DNA of 53,108 nt from Microbacterium sp. 18062 (GTDB taxonomy: Bacteria > Actinomycetota > Actinomycetes > Actinomycetales > Microbacteriaceae): the NCBI RefSeq assembly GCF_902706225.1, contig NZ_CACSKB010000027.1, positions 1 through 53,108 on the forward strand, given 5' to 3'. Made by a program: the position numbers and the translations under genes. Below are positions 16,096 through 24,231 of the stretch, in pieces; position 1 is the stretch's first letter; each line of letters opens with the position of its first letter. Below the pieces are notes generated by a model. The model did no database searches and was not told the DNA's origin. It worked only from the letters and a program-made list of their open reading frames with translations.

Positions 16096-17685
16096 TCACT
16101 CGGAGTCGATCCAGGTGCGCTCCAGACGCACCGTGCCGTTGGGGATGAGCTCGAGGCCGTGCACCGAGGCGCTGGTGGCCTTGATCTCGGCGACGTAGGC
16201 GAGGGAGAACTGCGGCACGTCCTGAGCGATGATCTCCTGCAGCTGAGCGTAGATCGCGGTGCGGTCGTCGCCGTCCGGAGTGGTACGCCCCTTCAGTACG
16301 AGATCGTTCACCTCGGCGTTGTCGTAGCGCGTGTTGAACGCCCCACCGTCCTTGTCGCCGTACACCTGCCAGGTCGACACATTGTCGGGGTCGCCCGTGT
16401 CGGCGATCGTGGTGGTGAGCGCGAAGTCGTACTCGCCGGCGGGGAACTCGGTCCAGAACGTGGCGTTGTCCACGTTCTTGATCTCGACGGTGATGCCGAT
16501 CTCCTCGAGCGCGGACTGGATGATCTGCGCCTGCTGCGTGCGCGCCTGCGAGCCGCCGTCGACCGTCAGGGTCACCGTGGCACCGTCGGCATGGTCGGAC
16601 GCCGCGAGCTCGTCGGCCGCGGCATCGGGGTCGTACGCGAGCGCGTCGACGGACTGGTCCGAGTACTGGATGCTCGTGGAGATGTAGGTGCGCGCCGAGG
16701 TCGCGGTGCCGAACGTCGTGGCGGCCACGAGGGCATCGCGATCGATCGCCTGGCCGACGGCCCGGCGGACGGCGTCGTCGCTGAAGACATCCGAGGCGGT
16801 GTTGAAGTAGAGCACGTCGGAGTTCCAGCTCGGCACGGTCTGTACCGTCACGTCGCCGTTGCCCTGCAGCTCCTCGACGCCTGCGATCGGGACGTCGTCG
16901 ATGATCTGCGCCTGACCTCCCTGGAGCTGCTGGACGAGTTGGTTGTCGTCGTCGAGGGCGACCAGACGCACTTCGTCGAGGTAGGGCAGTCCCTCCTCCC
17001 GGTAGTCGTCGTTGCGGGCGAGGGCGAAGTCGCCGGACGCCTTGTCCCATTCGCCGACGACGAAGGGACCGGTTCCGACGGGATCCGCGAAGAACGTCGC
17101 CGCATCCTGGTCGGCGAGCTCGCTCGGAAGGATGCTGCTGGAGAAGACGGACAGCTCCGACAGGAGAGGGGTGTATGGCTCCGACAGGTGGATCTCGACC
17201 GTCAGATCGTCCGTTGCGACGACGTCGGTGACGGGGGCGGAGAGGGGCAGCGCACCGCCCAGCTCGAGGTGTCGTTCGATCGAGTAGACGACATCGTCGG
17301 CGGTGAAGTCGCTGCCGTCCGAGAACGTCACCCCGTCGCGCAGCAGGAACGTCCAGGTGAGCCCGTCGTCGCTGACCTCGTAGGACGTGGCCAGTGAGGG
17401 CTGGGGAATGCCGTCGGTGTCGAGCGCGTAGAGCGTGTCGAAGATCTTGTCGAGCGTGTAGGCGTTGATCGTCGTGAGCACGGCGTCGTGCGGGTCGAGC
17501 GAGGTCACGTCCTGGCTCAGCCGGGCGAACGTGATCGATCCGCCGGAGACCGGCTCGGAGGACCCGGAGGCGGCGGGCGTCGTGCCGGACGTGCAGCCCG
17601 CGAGCAGAACGATCCCGACGGCCGCCGCCGTGAGGGGGACGGCACGCCGAAGGCCCGGCGGGACGAGGGGACGGTTGGGTCGCAT
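16096..17685 (-). CDS. ABC transporter substrate-binding lipoprotein (SBP_bac_5, peptide/nickel class)
   Basis: 529 residues. A basic N-terminus and hydrophobic stretch end in the lipobox LLAGC (Cys31), so the mature protein is lipid-anchored on the outer face of the membrane. The fold shows family 5 landmarks: SLDPHDAVLT near the start, TFLLRDGVTFSDGSDFTADDVVYSIERHL and the DNAEVNDLV region near the end. This family binds oligopeptides, but also opines, nickel chelates and other small molecules. ATG 17685 was chosen because it gives a proper signal peptide. It is the first gene of the eight-gene operon. Confidence 0.95.
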   Translation of the reverse strand: MRPNRPLVPPGLRRAVPLTAAAVGIVLLAGCTSGTTPAASGSSEPVSGGSITFARLSQDVTSLDPHDAVLTTINAYTLDKIFDTLYALDTDGIPQPSLATSYEVSDDGLTWTFLLRDGVTFSDGSDFTADDVVYSIERHLELGGALPLSAPVTDVVATDDLTVEIHLSEPYTPLLSELSVFSSSILPSELADQDAATFFADPVGTGPFVVGEWDKASGDFALARNDDYREEGLPYLDEVRLVALDDDNQLVQQLQGGQAQIIDDVPIAGVEELQGNGDVTVQTVPSWNSDVLYFNTASDVFSDDAVRRAVGQAIDRDALVAATTFGTATSARTYISTSIQYSDQSVDALAYDPDAAADELAASDHADGATVTLTVDGGSQARTQQAQIIQSALEEIGITVEIKNVDNATFWTEFPAGEYDFALTTTIADTGDPDNVSTWQVYGDKDGGAFNTRYDNAEVNDLVLKGRTTPDGDDRTAIYAQLQEIIAQDVPQFSLAYVAEIKATSASVHGLELIPNGTVRLERTWIDSE

Positions 17686-17773
17686 GTGTGTGCCTCTGTT
17701 CGTGCAAGGGGGCGCCCGCGGGCGCCGCATCGGGTGTTCGACGTCATCTTTCGTCGTGCAGCGAGAGTAATGC

Positions 17774-17787
17774 GTACAAGTGTGTAC
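17774..17787. promoter_or_regulatory. Candidate GntR operator
   Basis: GTACA-N4-TGTAC is a short perfect inverted repeat in the 131-base region between the divergent binding-protein and aminotransferase genes. Its size and central spacing fit FCD-type GntR regulators, one of which is encoded at the end of the plus-strand arm. The surrounding sequence is AT-rich, and a possible plus-strand -10 box (TACATT, 17785-17790) overlaps it. Confidence 0.45.
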
Positions 17788-17816
17788 ATTAATTGAGCCC
17801 GTAACAGAGGGCAAAG

Positions 17817-18944
17817 ATGACACACGGACGGACCCTCATGAACACCTCCTCGCCCGCATGGCCGGTTCCGCTGGACCCGCCCGTCTTCCCGGCCGAGCGG
17901 TACGACCGCCTGGCGGATCGGATCGGAGCGCTGCTGCGCGCGGACGACCACGACGTCGCCCTGGTCCCGGGGGAAGCCGTCGTCGCGCTCGAGGCCGTCG
18001 CGCGCGAGGTGGGCGGCTCGGGAGCCCGCGTGCTGAACGTCGTCACCAGCGTCTACGGGCGCTACTTCGGCGACTGGCTCCGCGCGGGCGGTGCATCCGT
18101 CGTCGAGCTGGAGGCCGTCCCGGGCAGGCCGATCGAGGTCTCCGCGGTGGCGGAGTCCCTGTCCGCGGGATTCGACGCGATCGCCTTCGTGCACGGCGAG
18201 GCGGCGAGCGGGATCGTCAATCCGATCCGCGAGATCCTCCGTGAGGCACGGGCGACGGGAACGGTCAGCATCGTCGACGCGGTCGCATCGGTCGGCGCCG
18301 AGCCGCTCGATCTTTCCGCGGACGCCGCCGACATCCTGGTCATCGGTCCGCAGAAGGCCCTCGGCGGCCCCGCCGCGCTGTCGGCAGTCGCGGTCAACCC
18401 GCGAGGGTGGGCGTCACTCGCTCGCGGAGGCCGTGCGCCGCGGTTCTCGTCGCTGTCGCTCCTCGACCTCCGCCGCGACTGGCTGGACACCGACCGCACG
18501 ATCGTGCCGGGCACGCCGCACGCGCACGACCTCTGGGCGCTCGAGGCGGCCCTCGACCGCGTGGAAGGGGAGGGGATCGACGCGATCGTCGCACGTCACC
18601 GTCGCGCCGCCCGCGCCACGCGCGCCGGCATCGTCGCGCTCGGGCTGTCGCCATGGGTCGACGACGAGACGCTCGCGTCGGGCCTGGTGACGGGGGCGCT
18701 TGTTCCGGACGGGATCTCGCGCGGAGTCGTCGTCGACCTCGCGCAGCTCCGTTTCGGCGCGGCGATCGGCGTCGCGGCGCCGGATGTCGACGGTCGTCTG
18801 GTGCGCTTGTCCCACATCGGCCCACGGGCCGGTTTCGCGCCCGTTCTCGCCGGGGTCGTCGCCCTCGGTTCCGCCGTCGCCGACGCGGGAGGCGTCGCCG
18901 ACATCGGGGCGGGCGCCCAGGCCGTCGCAGAGGCATACCGATGA
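17817..18944 (+). CDS. Class V aminotransferase (alanine/serine-glyoxylate type)
   Basis: 375 residues. The PLP lysine is in VIGPQKALGGPAA (Lys180), the substrate-side motif is FVHGEAASGIVNPI, and the cofactor Asp is in SIVDAVASVGAEPLD. This matches the alanine-glyoxylate, serine-glyoxylate and ureidoglycine-glyoxylate aminotransferase group. I chose ATG 17817 because agaggg precedes it at good spacing; an ATG at 17838 is the alternative. It is the first gene of the divergent arm, followed by a second flavin monooxygenase and a GntR regulator. It could move the amino group released from the imported compound; that is inference. Confidence 0.87.
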   Translation: MTHGRTLMNTSSPAWPVPLDPPVFPAERYDRLADRIGALLRADDHDVALVPGEAVVALEAVAREVGGSGARVLNVVTSVYGRYFGDWLRAGGASVVELEAVPGRPIEVSAVAESLSAGFDAIAFVHGEAASGIVNPIREILREARATGTVSIVDAVASVGAEPLDLSADAADILVIGPQKALGGPAALSAVAVNPRGWASLARGGRAPRFSSLSLLDLRRDWLDTDRTIVPGTPHAHDLWALEAALDRVEGEGIDAIVARHRRAARATRAGIVALGLSPWVDDETLASGLVTGALVPDGISRGVVVDLAQLRFGAAIGVAAPDVDGRLVRLSHIGPRAGFAPVLAGVVALGSAVADAGGVADIGAGAQAVAEAYR

Positions 18945-19002
18945 CCGTCGTGGTCGCTCCCGTCCACTCGAATCCTGTCCCCGTCACAGAAGGAGGCCCG
19001 TG

Positions 19003-20370
19003 GTGGGTTCCCGTGTCCTGCATCTGAACGCGTTCGAGAACTTCTCCCCGGGGAACATCTCCTCGGGACTGTGGCGGCATCCGCAGGATCGCTCGTCGGA
19101 GTACAAGACGCTCCGGTACTGGACCCGTCTGGCCCGCGACCTCGAGGACGCCGGGTTCGACGGGGTCTTCCTCGCCGACATCCTCGGAATCCTCGACGTC
19201 TACCGGGGCGGGCCCGACGAGGCGCTCCGCACGGCCAGCCAGGTGCCGATCAACGACCCGATCACGCTCATCTCGGCGATGGCGGCCGTCACCGAGTCGC
19301 TCGGTTTCGCGGTCACCCTCTCGACGTCCTACACTCATCCCTTCCTCCTCGCCCGCACGCTGACGAGCCTGGATCACCTCACCGAGGGACGGGTCGGCTG
19401 GAACATCGTGACCTCGTTCCTCGACAGCGCCGCCCGCAACCTCGGTGCGGGCGAGCAGCTGCAGCACGACGACCGCTACGACCGCGCCGACGAGTACCTG
19501 GAGGTCGCGCACAAGCTGTGGGAGCTGTCCTGGGACGACGACGCGGTCCGCGTCGACCGGGAGCGCGGCGTGTACGTCGACCCCGCCCGGGTGCGGCCGC
19601 TCGCCCACGACGGCCGGTACTTCCAGGTCCCCGACCCCTTCATCGCCGAGCCTTCGCCGCAGCGCACCCCGTTGCTCTTCCAGGCAGGCTCGTCCGCGCG
19701 GGGGCAGCGGTTCGCGGCGCAGCACGCGGAGGGCGTGTTCGTGCACGGCACCCGCCCTGAGGTCATCGCGCCGATCGTGGCGCAGACCCGCGAAGCGGCG
19801 GCACGTCTCGGGCGATCCCGCGACTCGCTGAAGGTGCTCGCGGTCGCGACGATCGTCACGGGCGAGACCGACGAGATCGCCCGGGCGAAGTATGAGGACC
19901 TGTTGCGCTACATCGACTACGGCGGTGCGATGGTGCAGTTCGCCGGCCCGGCCGGCTTCGACGTGTCTGCCCTCGACCCCGACATCCCGCTCGCCGACAT
20001 CGATTCCAACGGAGCCCAGTTCAGCGCACGGTTCTTCGCCAGCGCGGATCCCGACCGGGTATGGACGCTCCGGGAGGTCGCGCACTACATGGGCGTCGGA
20101 GGGATGGGCCCCACGATCGTGGGGTCGGGCGCGACCGTCGCCGACGAGCTGGAGAGGTGGGCGGAGGTCGCCGATCTGGACGGATTCAACCTGGCCTACG
20201 CCGTGCGGCCCGGCACGTTCGACGACATCATCCGTCACGTCGTCCCGGAGCTGCGCGCGCGGGGGATGCTGCGCACCGGACGGGCGCCCGGAACTTTCCG
20301 AGAGGCGCTGTTCGGGGCAGACTCGACTCGACTGGCACCCGATCACCCGCACTGGAGCATCTCGCTGTGA
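19003..20370 (+). CDS. LLM-class flavin-dependent monooxygenase, second copy
   Basis: 455 residues, NtaA/SnaA/DszA type. It opens LHLNAFENFSPGNISSGLWRHP, with GRVGWNIVTSFLDSAARNLG in the flavin region and SPQRTPLLFQAGSSARG mid-protein, and ends with the DHPHW motif common in this family. It shares many blocks with the enzyme at 11328-12680 but differs in substrate-facing loops, so the two may act on different steps or substrates. The start is one of two adjacent GTG codons: aggagg is 6 bases before 19003 and 3 before 19000. Confidence 0.92.
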   Translation: MGSRVLHLNAFENFSPGNISSGLWRHPQDRSSEYKTLRYWTRLARDLEDAGFDGVFLADILGILDVYRGGPDEALRTASQVPINDPITLISAMAAVTESLGFAVTLSTSYTHPFLLARTLTSLDHLTEGRVGWNIVTSFLDSAARNLGAGEQLQHDDRYDRADEYLEVAHKLWELSWDDDAVRVDRERGVYVDPARVRPLAHDGRYFQVPDPFIAEPSPQRTPLLFQAGSSARGQRFAAQHAEGVFVHGTRPEVIAPIVAQTREAAARLGRSRDSLKVLAVATIVTGETDEIARAKYEDLLRYIDYGGAMVQFAGPAGFDVSALDPDIPLADIDSNGAQFSARFFASADPDRVWTLREVAHYMGVGGMGPTIVGSGATVADELERWAEVADLDGFNLAYAVRPGTFDDIIRHVVPELRARGMLRTGRAPGTFREALFGADSTRLAPDHPHWSISL

Positions 20371-20410
20371 CCGATCCCGCTCCGCCTCGGCCGAAGGAGA
20401 CCCCGAGCAG

Positions 20411-21049
20411 ATGCAGACCGCAATGAACGAGACGGCCGCCGCGGCGCACTACCGCACGCTCCGTGAGCGGATCATCGCCGGCGAGATCGGACCGGAGCGT
20501 CGTCTCTACGAAAGTGCGCTCACCGACGAGCTGGGCACGTCGCGCACGCCCATCCGCGAGGCGCTCGCGATGCTCGAGAAGGACGGCATCCTGGCACGTG
20601 AACGACGCGGATACCGCGTGCGGGAGCGCACCATGCAGGAGGTGCTCGACTACTTCGATGTGCGCGGTGCCCTCGAAGCGGCGGCGGCGGAGGCCGCAGC
20701 CGATCGAGCGACCCCGCTGGAGCGCGCTCAGATGGTCGCGTTCCTGAAGTCGGCCGCGGCCGCGTCGGACGAGGCCGAGCGCTCGGAGCTCCACCAGCAG
20801 TGGCACCGCACGCTGCACCGGGCATCGCACAACGAGGCCCTCGTGGAGTTCATCACCCGGGCGGAGACGCTCGTGAGCCTCCATCGGCGGCCGTGGGCGA
20901 GCTCCATCTCGGGGTCGATGCAGTCGCAGGAGGAGCACGAGGCCGTGCTCGACGCCATCCTGGCTCGGGATCCCGAGCTCGCGCGGCGCGAGATGGCCAT
21001 GCACATGGCGCGCGGTCGCGACTTCCAGCTCCGGCTGCTCACGCAGTGA
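20411..21049 (+). CDS. GntR family transcriptional regulator (FCD subfamily)
   Basis: 212 residues. The N-terminal winged helix spans about 12-75 (LRERIIAGEIGPERRLYESALTDELGTSRTPIREALAMLEKDGILARERRGYRV), and the C-terminal FCD ligand domain (about 85-208) contains metal-ligand-type residues in HQQWHRTLHRASHN and EEHEAVLDAI. FCD regulators sense carboxylic or amino acids. It is third in the divergent arm and is the obvious regulator of the whole island. ggag precedes ATG 20411; an in-frame ATG at 20423 is possible. Confidence 0.9.
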   Translation: MQTAMNETAAAAHYRTLRERIIAGEIGPERRLYESALTDELGTSRTPIREALAMLEKDGILARERRGYRVRERTMQEVLDYFDVRGALEAAAAEAAADRATPLERAQMVAFLKSAAAASDEAERSELHQQWHRTLHRASHNEALVEFITRAETLVSLHRRPWASSISGSMQSQEEHEAVLDAILARDPELARREMAMHMARGRDFQLRLLTQ

Positions 21050-21122
21050 TGCGCGCACTGGACGCGCGCGGATGGTGCGTTCGTCTCCACAACCCGGGAC
21101 GCGGTGCATGCCGAGTCACGCA

Positions 21123-21128
21123 TACGAT
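21123..21128 (+). promoter_or_regulatory. -10 box for a leaderless lactonase transcript
   Basis: TACGAT (TANNNT type) ends 6 bases before the ATG at 21135, and no ribosome binding site lies between. Transcription is expected to begin at or next to the start codon. Confidence 0.5.
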
Positions 21129-21134
21129 CGATCC

Positions 21135-22172
21135 ATGACCCACGTTCTCGTTCTCGTCGCCAATGCGGGAGAAAGCAGCATAAGCACGTTCCGCCTCGCC
21201 GACGGGAAGCTGCATCGCCTCGCCGTCACGGGCGGGCTCACCGGCTCCTCGACGTTCGTCGTCGATCCGGCACGCGACCTGGTGTACGCCGGGGTGAAGG
21301 CGAGCGGCGACGCCGGACTCCCCGGGATCGTCACCCTGCGGTTGGACCGGGACAGCGGCGCACTGACGCCGCTGTCCCGGCGCGACCTGCCGGGCGGTGC
21401 CATGACCTACGTCGCGCTGTCTCACGACGGCACGGTGCTTCTCGGCGCGTCGTACGGCGGCGGATACGGCGAGACCTGGCGGATCGCGGACGGCGTGCTG
21501 AGCGAGCCCGTCTCGCACCTCGACCATCCGAACCTGCACGCCGTCCTCCCGAGCGCAGACGGCCGGTTCGCCTACTTCGTCTCGTTGGGCGCCGACCTGG
21601 TGGCGCAGTACGCGTTGTCGGGAGAGGCACGCCTGGAGCCTCTCGAGCCGGCGACGGCGGCCGCGCCGGCCGGAAGCGGGCCGCGGCATCTGGTGCTGAA
21701 CGCCGCCGGAGACCGGGCCTACGTGCTCACCGAGTTCTCGGGACGGGCGCTGCACTACGCGCGCGACACCGAGACGGGAACGCTCGAGCTTCGCGACGCC
21801 GCCGACGCCTTCGATCCGGCCGTCGGCGCGACCCACAGTCGCCTCGGCGCGGATCCTCGCGCCGAGAACCTCGTCTGGGGCGCGGACCTCCACCTCGCCG
21901 ACGGTGGCCGGCACCTGTGGTGCTCGGAGCGCACCGGCAGCACGCTCGGCGCCGTGGCGATCGGGCCCGACGGCGCGGTGTCGGCGCCCGAGCGCTTCAC
22001 GGTCACCGAGCCACAGCCCCGCGGCTTCGCCCTCAGCCCCGACGGCGCCTACCTCGTCGCCGCCGGCGAGCGCTCGGAGACGGTGTCGCTCTACGCGGTC
22101 GACGGCGACCGCCTGGAACCGATCCAGCAGGCTGAGACCGGTCGGGGAGCGAACTGGGTGCGCTTCGTCTGA
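21135..22172 (+). CDS. Lactonase family beta-propeller protein (6-phosphogluconolactonase-like, Pgl type)
   Basis: 345 residues of repeated beta-propeller blades. Recognisable pieces are FVVDPARDLVYAG, the HPNLHAVLPSADGRFAYF blade, GSGPRHLVLNAAGDRAYVLTE (the typical GPRH motif) and the last blade EPQPRGFALSPDGAYLVAAGE. Proteins of this fold hydrolyse 6-phosphogluconolactone or related lactones in the cytoplasm; the precise lactone is not fixed by sequence. The ATG at 21135 follows a -10 box directly. It stands alone after the GntR gene. Confidence 0.88.
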   Translation: MTHVLVLVANAGESSISTFRLADGKLHRLAVTGGLTGSSTFVVDPARDLVYAGVKASGDAGLPGIVTLRLDRDSGALTPLSRRDLPGGAMTYVALSHDGTVLLGASYGGGYGETWRIADGVLSEPVSHLDHPNLHAVLPSADGRFAYFVSLGADLVAQYALSGEARLEPLEPATAAAPAGSGPRHLVLNAAGDRAYVLTEFSGRALHYARDTETGTLELRDAADAFDPAVGATHSRLGADPRAENLVWGADLHLADGGRHLWCSERTGSTLGAVAIGPDGAVSAPERFTVTEPQPRGFALSPDGAYLVAAGERSETVSLYAVDGDRLEPIQQAETGRGANWVRFV

Positions 22173-22184
22173 CGCCGCGGAGAG

Positions 22185-22564
22185 ATGGCTACCGCGGTCA
22201 GTGGAACGACGCCCGACGGGAGAGCTCCGCTCACGCTCGTAAGGAAGACGTGGACGATGTGCTGTTCGCGGCATGGGCACGTCTCGCCTTCCGCGTGGGC
22301 GGCACCATGCGCTCCTTCGACGACACCGCCGCGTACTTCGCGCGACGCAACGGGATCACGGCGTCGCCGGTGCGCTCCGCCGTCGGCGATGCCGGCAACG
22401 GCACGAGCATCGAGCGGACCGACTATCGACAAGTGGGCGCCCCGCCCGTCGTCGCGGTCACCGTCCGCGCCGGGTTCGCGGCCGGAGCCGGGAGAGCGCG
22501 ACCTCGTCGGCCACCGGCGCGGCCCGTCGGCGCGGCCCCGGGAAGGGCGATCGGATGCGGCGCC
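22185..22564 (+). other. Long non-annotated stretch, possible gene remnant
   Basis: No gene is convincing in 22173-22564. One forward frame from about 22250 to 22450 has protein-like composition (VLFAAWARLAFRVGG, SFDDTAAYFARRNGI), but it has no ribosome binding site and runs on into the antisense of the next gene. I do not recognise it. It could be a decayed gene fragment or chance high-GC open frame. Confidence 0.25.
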
Positions 22565-22909
22565 CTAGCGGCCCTGGCGCTTCTTGTACGGCTTCGGCTG
22601 GCCCTTGACGATGGGGGCGCGGCCCTTGCCCTTCGAGGCCTTGGCCTTGCCGCCGGCCGGCGCGACGGACTTCGCGGACGGGGCGGGGGTCTCGGCGATC
22701 TCCTCCTTCGCGTCGGCGAGGAGGAGGACTCCTGCGGGGGTGAGCCTCGTCGGGGCGTCGCGCGTGAGCAGTGCGTGCCCGACCTCGCTCTCGAGCTTCT
22801 CGATCGACGAGTAGAGGGACGCGAGCGGGATGCCGAGGGCCTCCGCGGCACGCGGGAAGTGCAGCTCTTCGGCGACGGCGACGAACCGGACGAGCAGCGT
22901 GATGTTCAC
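22565..22909 (-). CDS. LysR-type DNA-binding domain protein without effector domain
   Basis: 114 residues. Residues 1-62 form a LysR-like winged helix-turn-helix (LVRFVAVAEELHFPRAAEALGIPLASLYSSIEKLESEVGHALLTRD). The normal sugar-binding-like effector domain of about 200 residues is absent. Instead a short linker leads to a Lys/Gly/Pro-rich basic tail ending KPYKKRQGR. This resembles a DNA-binding or nucleoid-type protein built from a LysR head. The start is GTG. The tail is not random frame-shifted sequence: it carries regular KAKASKGKGRAPIVKGQPK spacing. Confidence 0.72.
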   Translation of the reverse strand: MNITLLVRFVAVAEELHFPRAAEALGIPLASLYSSIEKLESEVGHALLTRDAPTRLTPAGVLLLADAKEEIAETPAPSAKSVAPAGGKAKASKGKGRAPIVKGQPKPYKKRQGR

Positions 22910-23117
22910 AGGGAGGCCTTTCGTGCGTCGGCGCGGATCGCCCCGCCGCGGCGAGGGTGCCGGGCACGGCGGGGAGTTCCGCTCCATTGTCGCAGTGCGC
23001 CGATCCGTCTCCGCCCGCATCCCGCGCTGGGGGGGTGCATCCGGCGCTGGTGCGTGCATCCTGCGGTGGCGCCTTCGTCCTGCGCCGGCGCCCGAAGCTT
23101 CGGCAGCCATCACAGGA

Positions 23118-23149
23118 GACCGCCGCCGGATCCGCATCCGGCGGCGGTC
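23118..23149 (-). terminator. Terminator of the GNAT gene
   Basis: GACCGCCGCCGGAT (23118-23131) and ATCCGGCGGCGGTC (23136-23149) pair perfectly over 14 bases around a CCGC loop. It overlaps the stop codon of the acetyltransferase gene. There is no clear U tract, as is common in high-GC actinobacteria. Confidence 0.75.
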
Positions 23150-23651
23150 AGCGGGCGGCGGCGAGGGCGGCCAGGTCGTCGCCGGCCAGCCGCTGCGTGG
23201 TCCAGTCGTCCATGGGGGCGGCACCGAGCGATCGGTAGAAGGCGATCGACGGTGCGTTCCAGTCGAGCACGGTCCACTCCAGACGCGAGTAGCCGCGCTC
23301 GACGCAGACGGCCGCCAACGACCCGATCAACGCCTTGCCGTATCCGCGCCCGCGCTGCGTCTCGTCGACGAACAGGTCCTCGAGCCAGATGCCGTGGCGG
23401 CCGGTCCACGTCGAGTAGGTGAGGAACCAGACCGCGATCCCCGCGATCGCGCCGTCGCGCTCGACGACGTGGGCGAACGCCCGCGGCTCGGGGCCGAAAA
23501 GGGTCTCGCCGATCGCCTCGGCCGTGTTCTCGACCGCATCCGGCTCCTTCTCGTACACCGCCAGCGCGGTGATGCAGGCGAGGATGCCGGTCTCGTCGCC
23601 GGGGCGGGCGGCGCGCAGGAGCGCGCCGTCGGTCAGAGCACGTGCGATCAC
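23148..23651 (-). CDS. GNAT family N-acetyltransferase
   Basis: 167 residues with a standard GNAT fold: RAARPGDETGILACI at the start, LEDLFVDETQRGRGYGKALI as the acetyl-CoA-binding motif A (QRGRGYG), and WNAPSIAFYRSLGA as motif B. The YEKEPDAVENTAE segment and overall layout resemble diamine/spermidine acetyltransferases, so a polyamine or other amine substrate is possible. The GTG start follows a -10 box with no leader. Divergent from the arsenate reductase gene. Confidence 0.85.
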   Translation of the reverse strand: MIARALTDGALLRAARPGDETGILACITALAVYEKEPDAVENTAEAIGETLFGPEPRAFAHVVERDGAIAGIAVWFLTYSTWTGRHGIWLEDLFVDETQRGRGYGKALIGSLAAVCVERGYSRLEWTVLDWNAPSIAFYRSLGAAPMDDWTTQRLAGDDLAALAAAR

Positions 23652-23658
23652 GCCCGCC

Positions 23659-23664
23659 AGCCTA
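23659..23664 (-). promoter_or_regulatory. -10 box for a leaderless GNAT transcript
   Basis: On the minus strand TAGGCT is followed by the 7-base spacer ggcgggc and then the GTG start at 23651. The same spacer occurs before the DJ-1/PfpI gene at 24907. Confidence 0.5.
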
Positions 23665-23727
23665 TCGACGGCGCGACGGAGTTCACCGCGATCGGCTAGC
23701 ATCCGACCGCACCGACGGAAGGACGTC

Positions 23728-24153
23728 ATGGCGCCGAGGACCGATCCCACCGACGCGAGGAGCGTCCCCACCGTGCTCTTCGTGTGCGTCCACAACGCGG
23801 GGAGATCGCAGATGGCCGCCGGATTCCTGCGCGCACTAGCGGGGGAGCGGGTCGAGGTGCTCTCGGCGGGATCGGCGCCCGCAGAGCACCTCAATCCCGT
23901 GGCCGTCGCCGCGATGGCGGAGGAGGGGATCGACATCGCCGGGCTCACCCCGCGAATTCTCTCCGCCCACGATGTCCGGGCCTCCGACGTCGTCATCACG
24001 ATGGGATGCGGCGACACGTGCCCCGTCTTCCCGGGCAGGCGATACGAGGACTGGGCGCTCGACGACCCGGCGGGTCGCGGGATCGAGTCCGTCCGCACCA
24101 TCCGCGACGACATCCGCGATCGCGTGCGGGCGCTCCTCGGTGAACTGCTCTGA
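23728..24153 (+). CDS. Arsenate reductase, LMW-phosphatase type (arsenate-mycothiol transferase-like)
   Basis: 141 residues. The P-loop is FVCVHNAGRSQM (Cys20, CX5R with Arg26). Further cysteines are Cys94 and Cys98 in MGCGDTCPVFPGRRYEDWALDDPAG, the arrangement of corynebacterial mycothiol-linked ArsC enzymes. It reduces or conjugates arsenate so that it can be exported as arsenite. No arsR or arsenite pump gene is next to it, so it is an isolated resistance gene. Start ATG after ggaagga. A strong terminator follows. Confidence 0.87.
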   Translation: MAPRTDPTDARSVPTVLFVCVHNAGRSQMAAGFLRALAGERVEVLSAGSAPAEHLNPVAVAAMAEEGIDIAGLTPRILSAHDVRASDVVITMGCGDTCPVFPGRRYEDWALDDPAGRGIESVRTIRDDIRDRVRALLGELL

Positions 24154-24180
24154 TGCGAAAAGTCTCCGCTTCCGGACGGC

Positions 24181-24213
24181 CGGGGGCCCGAGGGCATACC
24201 CCTCGGGCCCCCG
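24181..24213 (+). terminator. Terminator after arsenate reductase
   Basis: cgggggcccgagg (24181-24193) pairs perfectly with cctcgggcccccg (24201-24213) around a 7-base loop. It lies 27 bases after the stop codon. Confidence 0.8.
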
Positions 24214-24231
24214 CAGGCATAGGGTGGAGCA

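Noticed and set aside
23100..23422. Continuation of the forward frame from 22250 as a 390-residue gene
   Set aside because: It is antisense to the LysR-type and GNAT genes and crosses a strong terminator hairpin.
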